Source of the DNA: Euclidia mi
Taxonomy: Eukaryota > Arthropoda > Insecta > Lepidoptera > Erebidae
Length of the DNA stretch: 64,000 nucleotides
Direction: 5' to 3'
Assembly (NCBI GenBank): GCA_944739405.2
Contig: OX123182.2
Coordinates: 19,045,326-19,109,325 of the forward strand
Shown: one piece after another, positions 23,282 through 34,643 of the stretch
Numbering within the stretch: position 1 is the first letter of the stretch
Layout: each line of letters starts with the position of its first letter
The notes under the pieces: model-generated
What the model was told of the DNA's origin: nothing
The model's input: only the letters and a program-made list of their open reading frames with translations
Databases searched by the model: none
Program-made: the position numbers and the translations under genes

Positions 23282-24529
23282 GTTCATAAAAGATAGCTTG
23301 ATCTCTGCGACATATGTGAAACTGACATGTTGTCACGATATAAAAAAAATGTCGATAGAAATTATCGACGTTTCTTACTATTATCGATGCTAATGTAACA
23401 TATAATTAGGTTTAATTTAATTACAAACGATACTAAATTAAACGAATAAGTATATAAAATACATTTATTCTATTAAAGGAGTACACCCCAAATCCATATC
23501 TGAATCAGTTTCTGAATCGCTGTCAATGTTTGTGACAGGAGTAGCCTTTTTCCTTTTTTTTTTTGGCGTTGCAAGTTTTTTGTCCTCGTCTTCAGTCAAT
23601 GATACGGTTGAAGATTTGCCATACTTTTCTTTGCTGATGCGAATTACTGTCGCATGTCCAATGCCAAGAGCATCTGCAACTCTATCACATACTTTCTCCA
23701 TGGGTAATAGCGGCCCGCCATTTTGGTTTTCTCGCTCAAAATATTCACGTAAGCGAATCACAAACTCACTACTTTGACTGTTCAAAACAGTTTTTTTGTT
23801 CGCTTCGGCATTACGCCAACAAGAAACTAACGATAATAACAAAACTTAATGTTAACGCTGGGAGCGTTAGACCATTTGATCTGTGTTGTCCTAGAAGGAC
23901 AGCTAGATGGGATAACTATAAATTAAACCACATCTACTATTGTACTGGTTTATTTTGTTGTACTTTGGTCATAAACACTCAACAAATTAACAGAAATAGT
24001 AACAAAAACAAAGTAATGAGAACTGAAAACACGTAGCGTATACAAGGCGTCGCGTCGGCACTAGTACTGCTGATGACGATGAGAATGGAGGTTCAAATAA
24101 AACAAGATGGCGGCGTGTCTTTTTTTTTGAGTTTATGGCTTGGTAACACGGCCTTTGATCCAAACGCGGCGTGTCTTCTCCCGAAACCCTCTTGGTGTTC
24201 CTTGGGTTTCGTTGACGGATGGAGTGTTACATGAATAGATGAGAAATTAGATTTTATTTACTCACTATTATTTTAGATCAAGTGTGTAGAAATGTTAATA
24301 ATATATGATATTTAAAATATACAATAAAATTAAAAGTTTTATTTAAAATATCGATAGTTTATAGTTAGTGGTCGATGAATCATTGCCCATCACCAATTAG
24401 GTCGACATGCCCATAAAGTATGACACTGAGGTATGGCTGTACCATAGTCTGTACTATTAAGAAATTCAGGACTTCATAGGCGTGATTTTATTGACAGCTG
24501 TCGCAGAGATCAAGCTATATTTTATGAAG
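23282..24529 (-). mobile_element. Internally deleted TA-target DNA transposon (Tc1/mariner/IS630-like)
   Basis: The outer 31 bp are inverted repeats (left from 23282 GTTCATAAAAGATAGC, right complement CTTCATAAAATATAGC, then both TTGATCTCTGCGACA), differing at two positions. TA lies on each side (23280-23281, 24530-24531). Removing the element and one TA restores the LINE-A frame across the junction (codons for KNRYIQQE), which confirms the ends. It encodes one short minus-strand frame near its left end. The 850 bp to the right are noncoding and probably include its promoter. Confidence 0.85.
23465..23842 (-). CDS. Transposase-derived DNA-binding protein, N- and C-terminus fused
   Basis: A 125-codon frame. 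Residues about 25-75 (SSEFVIRLREYF...VCDRVADALGIGHATVIRISKEKYG) form a helix-turn-helix like the N-terminal domain of a family of insect IS630/Tc1-type transposases. A Lys-rich stretch (KKKRKKATPVTNID) then joins a Ser/Asp tail ending DMDLGCTPLIE, which resembles the extreme C-terminus of the same transposases. The catalytic DDE domain is missing and the two ends are joined in frame. The upstream end may be an exon boundary (an AG precedes the cysteine-tryptophan segment), so the start is uncertain. If expressed it could bind the element ends without cutting. Confidence 0.6.
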   Translation of the reverse strand: MLLSLVSCWRNAEANKKTVLNSQSSEFVIRLREYFERENQNGGPLLPMEKVCDRVADALGIGHATVIRISKEKYGKSSTVSLTEDEDKKLATPKKKRKKATPVTNIDSDSETDSDMDLGCTPLIE

Positions 24530-26665
24530 TACAACAAGAAATATAAAACGATGCTGCATTAAAAAAAGAATCTTATTCCTAAAATATCATCAAAACAACC
24601 ATAATAAAACACGTAATAAGCAAATATATTACAAGTACACTAAAATATTTAAAAAGTGTATTCATAAAGCAACAGATCAATAGCATAAACTACATAAGTA
24701 AGTCTAAAAACGCCTGTAAAGCTGCCTGGCAATTAATCAAAGAAAAGACAAATAACACATCAATAAGTCATGAAATTGATTCTGTAAAAGTAAATAATCA
24801 AACGTTTAATGATCCTAATATGATATGTGAGTTGTTTAATAAATGTTATATATCCTTGACTAATGATAAAAATATACGTAGTACAAAAAATCCTACAAAA
24901 ATTTCGGAAAACTCTAAAAGTATATTTTTAACACCTGTTAACGATAACGATATCTACAAAATATTCCAAAGCTTAAAAAATACCAATTCTACGGGATGAC
25001 GACTTCAATACTAAAGTTCTAAAAAAATGCGCCCACATCTTAGTACCTCCCCTAACTTATATAATAAAACTATCGCTAACAGAAGGAATATTTCCAAAAC
25101 GTTTAAAAATATCAATCGTAAAGCCTATGTATAAAAAAGGGCCGAAAACAGATATAAATAATTATCGACCAATAACATTTATACCCGTACTATCAAAAAT
25201 ATTTGAAAAAACAATGTATACCAAAATAGAAAACTTTGTAATATCGTGTAACATACTGAAGGAGGAACAATTTGGATTTAGGAAAAATACTTCGACAAAC
25301 ATAGCTTGTTTTTCATTAATAAAACAAATAACAGAAGCTCTTTATTCTAAAAATAAAATTGCTTGCGTCTTTCTCGATATGACGAAGGCTTTTGATTTTG
25401 TTTGCCATGAAACCTTACTAGCTAAGCTTTCAGCCTACGGTATACGGGGTAACGCTAATGACTAGATCAAAAGCTACCTAACGGAAATACAACAATGTGT
25501 AGAAATTATAAGAACCAGTAATTCTAAACAAAAATCTTATAGATCTAGCTTCAGGCACAACAGTTATGGTACTCCACAAGGTGGAATATTATCACCACTT
25601 CTCTTTCTCCTTTATATAAACGACCTGCCTGACGCGATAGAAAAGCAATGTATATTGTTCGCTGACGATACTACTATATTAATCAAAAGCAATAATGATG
25701 AAAGCCTTAAACATGACATTACTCGCGCGTTAGATAATGCTATCAGTTGGTTGGAACGAAATAACCTACGCATAAATATGTCAAAAACCAACATTATTAA
25801 ATTCAGACCTTCAAAACCCACACACACACAACACCTTTAAACATTAAATACAATAGCAACGACCTTAATGTTGTCAGCGAATGTGTATTCTTGGGTATAA
25901 CTATTGACAATATCTGTAGCTGGAGACCACATATAGCTAAAATTGTATCCAAAATAGATAAGTTTGTCTATGCGTTAAAAAGAATAAGCCAAACTGTTAA
26001 TTTAGATACCGCAATGTTGGCTTATCATGCATATATATCATCAATAGATATGGTGTTATTATATGGGGCAACTCTGTAGAAATGGAAAGAGTTTTTATGG
26101 CGCAAAAGCGGTGCGTTCGTGCAATATGTGGAGTGTCCCCTCTAGATAGTTGTAAACCATTATTTCAACGACTAAAGATTTTATCATTACCTATATATAT
26201 TGGAAATATGTATCTTCGTGAAAAAGAATTACAACTTGTTTAAAAAATTTGGAGACTATGAAAACAGTCGTTGTAGACATAAATATAAATTAATTTTACC
26301 ACAAATTAAATTGGAACTATATAATAGAAATGTTAATTGTATGTGTATAAGAATATTTAATCACCTTCCAAGGAACCTCATTAATCTACAATTGACATTA
26401 TTTAAAAAACAATTATTAAATATATTATTAGATAAAAATTATTATACTGTAAAAAAATTCTTAGAAAGTAAAATTAACGAAACTGTTTAAGTGGATCTAG
26501 AAATGTTATATTAATGAGTATTGGTATACTAATAAATTGGTAATTACATTATATAATAATACATTTGCACGCCGCTCTTGGCAGAATATGTTGAAATCCA
26601 ATCATTGTAACGTCTATTGTACCATATTCTTGCAAATAAATATTTTGAATTGAATTGAATTGAAT

Positions 26666-26814
26666 TTAAAGTAAAAATAATTCTAGGATGATGCTTTATT
26701 GCCGTATTGTGAGACTGTCCTGTCATAATGGCATGTAAAATAAAAAGTTACAAGGGAACATATACTTTTATTACGTTAACGCAGACATTTAACTTGATAT
26801 TTTCGTGTTACAGA
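26666..26814. other. No gene seen
   Basis: Short AT-rich spacer between the LINE-A tail and the hairpin. Confidence 0.4.
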
Positions 26815-26864
26815 AAAATCAGTCCTGATGGACAGCCATCTGGCTGTCCATCAGGACTGATTTT
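26815..26864. repeat. Perfect 24-bp inverted repeat (hairpin)
   Basis: AAAATCAGTCCTGATGG... (26815-26838) is the exact complement of 26841-26864, with a two-base loop (TC). A GGAGGAGGAGGAGG run follows directly. The hairpin is not inside any recognised element. Confidence 0.95.
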
Positions 26865-26869
26865 AGGAG

Positions 26870-27712
26870 GAGGAGGAGGAAAAACGAACGAGCAATACTG
26901 TATTCCTACAATGACTTTGGTTTAATTTTAAGTACGTGCGTAAATCTACGAAAATATAACATAGAAAATGAAAAAAGAAACATCGATACCTACACTGGAA
27001 AGGAAGTCAAACAAGAAATCGAAAATTTTATGAATTTGCGAAACATTCTCACTATTTGTTTTCAAAATAGTGTACCTACGAAAAGTGCGCGTATTTGCGT
27101 CAATTTTATCGCGTATTGAACAAAACGGATTTGGTTGTCTCATTTTCGTCTGTGATTATCAAGCTGAAGTCACGCAGACTCTTTGTTTCATATTATCACA
27201 TAGCAAACGTACACATACACAACCTCATTGAGTTTAAACGTGGTTATGGAGAGAGTAAGGTACTGCGACATTTTACTGCGATTAGTCATAAACATACAAA
27301 TTATAGGGAGTCTGTGATAGTCCAAGCAGTTGTAAGAATTTAATCTTTCACTGTGGTCACTAATATTATTTTCCAAGAAGGTGTCTAAGCGATAATAAAC
27401 TATTAACACAACAGAACAATCCAACTCATTAATTAGCATCATAGACCGCACTACCGACTAATTACGTACAGCAAGCTGTTGGCGAGACGAGAATTCTAGG
27501 GGCGAAAAAAAAAATGGATGAAAATGTTCAGATTTCCTCGTTCCTTTGAGGAGACAAAAACCCTTGTCGATGTGGTTCCCGCAAGTAACGAAGCGCAAGG
27601 GAGACCACTCCGCGAATGCAGAGCGTTGCATGCACTTCTGGAATATACGGGGTTGGAATTACGGCGTGCGCGATTGTATGGGCAGTTTAAGAAATTGCAA
27701 AGAAGAAACTAA
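26870..27712. other. No gene seen
   Basis: Contains an unassigned GC-richer stretch at about 27480-27715 with open frames in two phases and no recognisable motif. Confidence 0.35.
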
Positions 27713-28365
27713 CACTGCATTAATGCAGCAAAGCATTTTTCACATGGCATCTGTTATATATAATAAATTGTCAAAAACTATTAAAGAAGCACCATTTAAT
27801 ATTTTTAAGAGAAGACTCAATGAATTATTAATAAATAAATGTTAATAAACTCTGGCAGATTACATGAATGATAACTTACAGTAGCCGTTTAATTAAATTT
27901 AATATTATCTTGACAATTTTACTAGTACCTATAATTTTTAATGACATAATTTTTTTATTATTTTATATTCGTTGTGACTATTCTTAAAACTATTATCACA
28001 TTTTCTTCTGACATCCAATCCAATTATTTATATTGATTTAGTGTTGTTAATTTTTTTTGGCTTATTAATTATAATTATTTATACAAATACTTACACTTTA
28101 TACAACTTATACAAAGGATTGGCAAATAATGGCAGCGGATCGTGAGAAATGGAAGTCGGAAGGGGAGGCCTTTGCCCAGCAGTGGGACACCAATTCAGGC
28201 TTGTAATAATAGTAATAATAATAATTATAATTATTTAATTTATGTAATAAAAATAATATTTGCATGCCGCTATATTGGTGGTCAAAATACTTGAATCATG
28301 TATGCATTGCTTTGTAACACCATTTGTAACGGTATTTTTGCAAATAAATTAAAAAAAAAAATTCA
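27713..28365 (+). pseudogene. LINE-A-like 3' end with C-terminal coding scrap
   Basis: 27720-27845 encodes MASVIYNKLSKTIKEAPFN followed by IFKRRLNELLINKC. This corresponds to CIRIFNHLPRNLINLQLTLFKKQL at the end of LINE-A ORF2. The 3' end (28250-28360: tttgcatgccgct...atttttgcaaataaa, then A-rich) matches the LINE-A 3' end (tttgcacgccgct...cttgcaaataaa). It is a 5'-truncated relative of LINE-A, itself interrupted by the RTE scrap at 28114. Confidence 0.65.
28114..28206 (+). pseudogene. C-terminal scrap of an RTE-type LINE
   Basis: Thirty codons (KDWQIMAADREKWKSEGEAF, then AQQWDTNSGL) match the extreme C-terminus of lepidopteran RTE-type LINEs, followed directly by a (TAATAATAG)-like tail. This is an extremely 5'-truncated insertion. 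Confidence 0.7.
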
Positions 28366-29395
28366 AAGAGTCCTGGTTTTATTCCAGTTTTATGTAAAAT
28401 ATTTTTATGTAGTATGAAACTGAATTAAGAATGCTCTTTTAGTTCCAGGTTTAAGAGCCTAGCAGTGTTTAAAAGAAATAAAATGTTAAGTAGTCACGAG
28501 AAAAAATACGATGTGCTATTAATTTACGTAGCAAATATTAAAAACAAATAATTTAAAAATTAATTACCTGGTACCAAATCGTTTGCGCACTTTTCTATTG
28601 TTTCACTTTGAAATAACAACTTTCATTGTCATTCACACAAAATGAATGAAAACTTTATTTTTTGCTAATCACACAGATCTATCATACAATATAATTCTGA
28701 CCAAACAAAGCGATTCTCTTTCAGCATATTTTTTTTAAATTAAATCAGCCCCAATAGAACGTCTTAATATTCTTGTGTTTTGCGTCTCTATCTTACGCGC
28801 TCTTTTTCCGTGTGTTTCCATCTTAAGTTTACCATATCTTACGACAGACTTTTCCTCGGGGAATGATAGCAGAGTGCACTGACCCCTCGCCACTTACAGT
28901 AACACGTTCTGAAAGTTCTCAACATTATGCCGTTATTGCAATTCTCCAACTGCTACATTTTACACTGGGAATGAAAAAAATATAGTCAACGTTGTGTATT
29001 TAAAATTATATCTAAGTGGATTCAAGGTCGAGATTCAAGTTGAGAAATGTAGCGATAAAATGTTGTGTCTATGAACTATTTGCTAGATTGTTTACTGGGG
29101 TTACAACAACATAATTATTTTCTGCTCAAGTATTATGCTGCATGGTGTGATTTTGTGATAATAGAAGAGGCTAGTTTTAGAATAGCTTTTCACGTAACAC
29201 TGAAAGTTCCTGTTAAGTTATCGAAACGTCGTATTGTAAGAAATAATGTACTTTCGAGATGATTCGGCTTAAATGTAATCTCAGTAAAACCATCGCGATA
29301 AAATCCATAAACTGAAGTTTGATTTCAATTCAAATAAAGTATTAGATAAGTATCTTTAGTAGGTACATACTTGTTGTCCGTTTCATGGACTGCAC
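28366..29395. other. No gene seen
   Basis: AT-rich DNA, no supported features. Confidence 0.4.
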
Positions 29396-29605
29396 GGTTG
29401 GCGTAGTGGTTTAAGCGGCCGCCTTGCCACTTGACACTGCGCCGAGTGTTGTGGTTTCAATCCCCATACGTGACAACACTTTTCCATTATCCACAAATTG
29501 TTGTTTCGAGTCTGGGTGTTCATTGTGTCCGTTAGTTGTATGTTTGTAAAGTCCCCCGCGACACAGGATTGAGTCCTAATGCGGGAGTTGTCTTTTTAAA
29601 AATAA
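29396..29605 (+). repeat. tRNA-derived SINE
   Basis: A box TGGCGTAGTGG near 29399, B-box-like GGTTTCAATCC near 29452, and a body with 'cgagtctgggtgttcattgtgtccg', a variant of the block in the SINE at 441. The 3' part reads 'gcgacacaggattgagtcctaatgcggg' and ends A-rich. Confidence 0.7.
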
Positions 29606-30442
29606 CAAAATAAGAATAATATATGTACCAAGGCTTTTGGCTTCATACAAAGTGAACTAGCCTTAAAGTTGTCATCATTATAAAATATTTTTAAACCACA
29701 TGCCTGTTATTTGCTGCTTGTCAATATTTACAAAGCATAGCTCAAATCTGAATTTTATTTATAATCGTTAAGGAATATCCATTACATACCAAATTACTTA
29801 AATATCAAGAATTTGGCGCCAAAAAATGACTGTAATTTACAGGATTATTATTTTTCCTAAAAGTTAAATTATCTCTGAAATATATTCCCAATATTCAAAA
29901 GCAATACAGAATTAGATTAAACAAATACAAGCACGTGTTTCACGTCCGAACATCGAAGCGTTAAGTAACGTAATTAAGGTATCAAACACTTAAACGTTTA
30001 CCGGAAGGGGTGGCCTTTCTTGCGGAAAATTGGCAACGCCCGTATCCCCCGATGGGGATTTTGTACATTCAGCAATCTGAGCCTCTCATCTTACTCTCAT
30101 CTCAAACAATATCAACCTTACGTCACGAATCTTAAAGTTAAATTTGGCATATCTAGGCTATGTCTTCCGAAATAGTTTTACGCAGTACATTGTACTGAAC
30201 GATTAACAAATTAGACGAATGGAACCTCCTTGCTGCTTAAGACGGATCAATGTCAATGGTTATTGCTCAATAAACCGCAATGCGACAGTTTTTTAGTATT
30301 TATTAAAGATCTCGGTTTATTTTTTTGCCTGGAATGTATAAAAACTAAATGACAGGTATCTAGATTTCCGCCCTGGATGTAGGTACAAAAAGTCAACTGA
30401 ATTTTGAAGCACGAGTAAAATTTTTTGATCATATTTCTTTTT
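29606..30442. other. No gene seen
   Basis: AT-rich spacer up to the LTR-1 target site. Confidence 0.4.
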
Positions 30443-30446
30443 GCAC

Positions 30447-31175
30447 TGTAGCGTATGACCGGTACCTACCGAGTGTACGTCATAATACCGTCCATACGCT
30501 CGGCCAATCAGGGAAGGCCATCGTCCGCGCTCGTAAGTTTTGCCCATATTTGGTTACGCGCCGACACGAACTCTGATGGAGGGCCCGGTATATAAAGGGG
30601 CCGACAGAGAGACCGGCACCGCTACTCTAACGTCGCTTCTACTACCTACCTACTATAACTAAGCGTACCTACCGACCCTACGTCGTATCTACGTGTATCC
30701 TGGTCCCAGCTACGGGTATGATACTACATTTACTGCGTTAGCGTACTGCCTATCTCTCTACCTGCTAGCTGAGGCCGGCTGACGCCACCTGCCTGGTTGT
30801 GGCTCTCCTAATGCTGCTTTCCTTCAGGTTCCAGGTTCACCTTAAGACTCCGGCTGCGCTCCTAGACCGCTACACTTTCCTGCATCGCCTTCGGCGTCAC
30901 CTCTGCCGAAGAGTCTGACCTGCCCTGCTCATCGTACTCGTACCGCCGGCGTCTGCCAGCTGAACCAACGGCCTGCGAGGATCTACCGCTACGCGCAGCC
31001 TTCGAGCAGCCTGCCAACACACTACCAGAGGGAACAGCGTGGGAGACTGCAGCCCTTAGTGTTCAGGCCAGTGTCGTGTTGTTGGTCGGTCATAATCGGC
31101 ATAGGAAATGAGACAATACTCGGCAATAAACGCATCTAGGACCTCTTCTGCGTTTTACTACCAAAACCCGTTACA
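30447..31175 (+). repeat. LTR-1 5' LTR
   Basis: 729 bp, TGTAGCG...CGTTACA. TATA box TATATAAAG at 30589-30597. AATAAA at about 31124, roughly 50 bp before the end, serves as the likely polyadenylation signal. It lacks a 9-bp segment present in the 3' LTR. Confidence 0.93.
30589..30597 (+). promoter_or_regulatory. TATA box of LTR-1 promoter
   Basis: TATATAAAG inside the 5' LTR, conserved in the 3' LTR at 42823-42831. Transcription should start about 25-30 bp downstream. Confidence 0.8.
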
Positions 31176-31176
31176 G

Positions 31177-31194
31177 TGGCGCCTACGTGGGTTA
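31177..31194 (+). other. LTR-1 primer-binding site
   Basis: TGGCGCCTACGTGGGTTA begins one base after the 5' LTR, the position of a tRNA primer-binding site for minus-strand synthesis. The primer tRNA was not identified. Confidence 0.7.
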
Positions 31195-31478
31195 TTGTCT
31201 CGCTTTCCGTGCTCGAGTTCTCTTCTAGCAGGTCTCCATCATTGTAAGCGAGGAGGTGCGGCTACAGCGAACCGATACGTATTGTTGTACTAATTGTCTA
31301 CCTTTTAGTGTAACTACCTACTACGTACTAGTTCGCAACTTTGAATCTTAACGTTTTTCTAATTAGTCCTAACGGTCGAACTTTTACGCCTAATCGTAAA
31401 GTAGGCCATTTGTAAGGGCGGAACGCTTGCGCACTAACTGTAGTGTGTAGTGTATACTTACGCGGTTATTCATACACC

Positions 31479-32828
31479 ATGGGCTCACACCCCATAAAAT
31501 ACTTCCTGCTAAACAAGAACGAGTTAGCTTACGAGGTCGCGATTAGAGGTGAGGAGCCGGCTACCTCTGTCCTAGGTCTGCGGAAGCAGCTCCCTAAATT
31601 ACTGGAAGCCATTCCAAATGATGACATTTTGGAATCGGGTCTAGCCATAGCGGTGGACTTCGAGGGCGCTAGCGAGGCCGTCTCTGAGCAGGCCAAGCGA
31701 GTGAATTTATTAACCATTTCTTACGACGCGAACCTAGCTAGGAGGTCTACCGCACTGCACTACCACATTTTCCATGGACTCCGTAGGATGGAACGTCCTA
31801 CGGCGTATTCAAAACGAAAAACCGAATTGTGCAGCCGGTTCGACAAGCTCTCGGCGGAGCTGTCCGCCATTGAGCAATCAGCTGTTCGCTCAGCTGATGC
31901 TGTGGCAGAGGTCCAACCTGCGCCGTCTACCTCGACGCAGGCAGGGTTAGCCCCAGTATTGCATTGCGAGCATTTGAGAGTTAGCGAACTGTCTAAGCTA
32001 AAATACCACGGTACGGGATGCGTCCGAGCGTTCCTACAACGCGTAACCGAATTCCAAACCGCGCGTAATCTACCTTCCACTAAAATTTTATCATATGCCT
32101 CCGAAATTTTTACCGGTAAAGCACTTCACTGGTACCGCGGCCTAAAAGAATATTTCACTACATGGGAAGAACTCACCACTAAATAAATAGACGATTTCAC
32201 ACCGTACGATTATGACTACCGGTTATTAAATGAAATCCGCCGACGTACTCAAGGTGCTACCGAAACTATAATTATTTATCTCTTGATAATGAATCAGCTG
32301 TTCGCTAGGCTGTCACCGTCAAAGCGATTGTCCGAACGCGAAAAGTTAGACATCCTATTGCATAACATACGTCCATGCTACTCACTAGTGCTAGCTCCGT
32401 CAATATCTTCAATAGACAGTATAGCAACACTGCAGACGTTATGTTTAAACTACGAACGGATGAAATGTTTGAACTCTCAATTCCGCGAACCGTATTACAG
32501 TAACGACACGTTGGCACCAGACCTAGCTTACAGTCACAAACCTAATAACCGAGCGCGTAATAATTCCTACATTAATTATCCCGTTGCTACTACAGAGGGT
32601 ATGTCCGGAAAACCCGAATACACTGAGAACAACGAACCTAGCAAACCTAAGTCTAAACCTAGCTCTGTCGCTCTAGTCACGTCCAAGTACTGCCCGCGCT
32701 GCCGTATCAATGATCACAGTTTGAATGAATGCAAACGCGATCGGTTCGCAATTTGCTTCAAGTGCGGCCGTAGGGATGTGACATTCCCTAACTGCCCGAA
32801 CTGTAAATCGACGAAACCAAAAAACTAG
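31479..32828 (+). pseudogene. LTR-1 gag (one nonsense mutation)
   Basis: Start at ATG 31479 (MGSHPIKYFLL). The capsid-like region includes HLRVSELSKLKYHGTG, RAFLQRVTEFQTARN and GKALHWYRGLKEYFTTWEEL, the retrotransposon gag pattern. A TAA at 32184 interrupts it and the same frame continues (DDFTPYDYDYRLLNEIRRRT). Two zinc knuckles close the protein. The first is canonical, CPRCRINDHSLNEC (CX2CX4HX4C). In the second, CFKCGRRDVTFPNC, the histidine is replaced by valine. Gag coats and packages element RNA. Pol follows in the -1 frame. Confidence 0.85.
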
Positions 32829-33623
32829 TTGGTCAGGGTCGGGGCGTGTCAAAATTTAAATTAGATTCTACAACCTATTCAACCAATTTTGACAAAGATG
32901 ATTGGAGAAATTGGCTAAACACTCTAGAAGTGTATTTGTCTAGTTATTCCGTCGCCTCGATCCTGGATAATAAACCTAAAAATGACCTACGGCCCTATGT
33001 TAACGTAACGATTAACAGTTTACCTATTTGTGGATTGCTCGATTCCGGTTCAGCCATTACAATTTTAGGTAACAACTCCCATCTGGAGGTAATTACTAAA
33101 ACCGGGTTAGAAATACAGCAGTGTCACAACACTAATTCCATTCCGCCATTGAGCAATGATTGATTCGCTCGGCTCGCCATCGGTAGCAGACGTGTTATTG
33201 AACTCTCCGTAATAAATATTGCCAAAGTGTAGTTAATACCGTGTTATCCTATTTGAAATATACAAAAGTGCGTAGATAATTACAAACAGAACAAGAAAGT
33301 GCCAAAACTGTGATCGTGCGTAAACAAACTAATAAGTTATCATCGAAAAACTGTTAAAAGAATTCCGTTATTGAGTGTTTGTGTACGGACAGTGACATTG
33401 AAAGACAATAGCCAAGGTCAATACAACGTCCTCGCTAAAGTTACATACCTAATTGCACTACACACTCTACTGTAACTATTACTTACCTGTTTCGCTCAAT
33501 CTATCCAAGCTGCCGTGGCGTCGTGCGCATAGCGTCGGACATACGATCTAGAGAGACTGCGTTCGCGTCCCAGTGACGAAGTCACTTTTTGTTATTTTTA
33601 TATTTTATTTAAATAACTTCAAC

Positions 33624-34643
33624 ATGCTGAAATGTAATGGTTGTTTAAAGAAGTCAAAGGACACAAATTATATGACATGTTCTGCTGTGACTTGTGGAAA
33701 AAGCTTCTGTGCACTGTGCATTAATCCGTCGTCACTGACAGCTGAAAAGAAAAAAGCTTGGAAATGTCCGGATTGCTGTGCCCTTCTAAAAAAGGGCGGT
33801 GATAACAGCTCGACCCCTTTGCGATGCATTGACGATAACGTCACTACTAGGAAAAGGGCTGAAACAAATGTAGAAAGCACACAACATACATGCACGGAAG
33901 TAAAAGAGCTAACGGAAGAAGTACGCCTACTCACACGAGAAATACACTCTCTTAAGGAGAAACTGGAAGATGCCACGACGTCATTATCTTACTGTCAGAA
34001 GAAACTGGAAGAATTGGGGTCATCGATTGCCAATAACGACGAACGGATAAAGAAACTTGAGAGCAGAGATAAAGATTCTAAGTTGTTAGAGTCAAAGGTG
34101 ACCGAGCTGGAAAATCAACTTAACGTGCAAGCCCAGCTCCACCTGCGAAATGAACTAGAACTAGCAGGTATACCAGAGCACGAAAACGAAAATCTTCATC
34201 ACCTTGCTATGTTGGCGGCTCAAAAGGTGGGTGTCGGTCTGGAAGACTCCGAGATTGACTGGGTAGCTAGAGCTGGACCCCGAGTTATATCTGCGTTATC
34301 TGCTGACCACGGCCTGAAATTTTCAAGACCGGTAGTAGTTCGCCTATTACGTCGCAGTAAAAGGGACCAGATCATAAAAGCCGCAAAAACACGAAAAATT
34401 ATAACAAGTTCTGATCTTGACGTTCCCGGCAAGCCGCAGAAAATATTCTACAACGAACGGTTAACTAAAGAGAACCGACTGCTTTTTCGTGCGGCACGAG
34501 CGAAGTCAAAGGAACATGGATACTCTTTTTGCTGGTGCACACATGGCAGTATCTACGTTAAGCAACGTGAAGGGAGACCAGCCATACCTGTGCGCACTCA
34601 AGAGGATCTTTCGCGCATCTTCAATCCGCCAACTGCAAACTGA
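33624..34643 (+). CDS. LINE-B ORF1: PHD-finger, coiled-coil RNA-binding protein
   Basis: 339 residues from the ATG at 33624 (MLKCNGCLKK). Residues 1-50 form a PHD-like zinc finger: CNGC, then CSAVTCGKSFCALC and WKCPDC. A long coiled coil follows at about residues 90-180 (EVKELTEEVRLLTREIHSLKEKL, continuing with LESKVTELENQL). The C-terminal half (LRNELELAGIPEHENEN, RPVVVRLLRRSKRDQIIKAAK, IFYNERLTKENRLLFRAAR) resembles the RNA-recognition-like plus C-terminal domains of LINE ORF1 proteins. Its expected job is RNA binding and particle assembly. The frame is intact. Confidence 0.82.
   Translation: MLKCNGCLKKSKDTNYMTCSAVTCGKSFCALCINPSSLTAEKKKAWKCPDCCALLKKGGDNSSTPLRCIDDNVTTRKRAETNVESTQHTCTEVKELTEEVRLLTREIHSLKEKLEDATTSLSYCQKKLEELGSSIANNDERIKKLESRDKDSKLLESKVTELENQLNVQAQLHLRNELELAGIPEHENENLHHLAMLAAQKVGVGLEDSEIDWVARAGPRVISALSADHGLKFSRPVVVRLLRRSKRDQIIKAAKTRKIITSSDLDVPGKPQKIFYNERLTKENRLLFRAARAKSKEHGYSFCWCTHGSIYVKQREGRPAIPVRTQEDLSRIFNPPTAN

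Larger units (their letters stand above)
22377..26490 (+). pseudogene. LINE-A ORF2: APE endonuclease, linker and reverse transcriptase (broken)
   Basis: Starts at the ATG at 22377. The APE-type endonuclease shows TLIHQNIAG near the start, CFTETFL, IVVCIYRTP, CGDWNIDI and LSDHETA. Stops at 22578 (TAA) and 23082 (TGA) lie in the same frame. The linker runs up to the transposon junction near 23280 and resumes at 24532. The RT resumes as YKKGPKTDINNYRPI, QFGFRKNTST, FLDMTKAFD, then GTPQGGILSPLLFLLYINDLP, FADDTTILI and FLGITIDN, broken by stops and frame changes near 24995, 25464, 25838 and 26079. The last part (26200-26490) is the C-terminal region. Non-functional. Confidence 0.85.
20460..26665 (+). 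mobile_element. LINE-A: two-ORF CR1-like non-LTR retrotransposon, split by a DNA transposon
   Basis: Order: 5' UTR (start uncertain, placed near 20460), ORF1 (21146-22405), ORF2 (from 22377, overlapping ORF1), 3' UTR, then a (TTGAA)n tail ending at 26665. ORF2 is interrupted at 23282-24529 by a TA-flanked DNA transposon. The 3' UTR has an AATAAA just before the tail. The tail is a short simple repeat rather than poly(A), as in the CR1/L2 group. ORF2 carries several stops, so this copy is dead. Confidence 0.8.

Noticed and set aside
27518..27712. Possible small gene with overlapping open frames
   Set aside because: The two open phases give unrelated proteins without motifs. GC-richer composition alone explains the openness.
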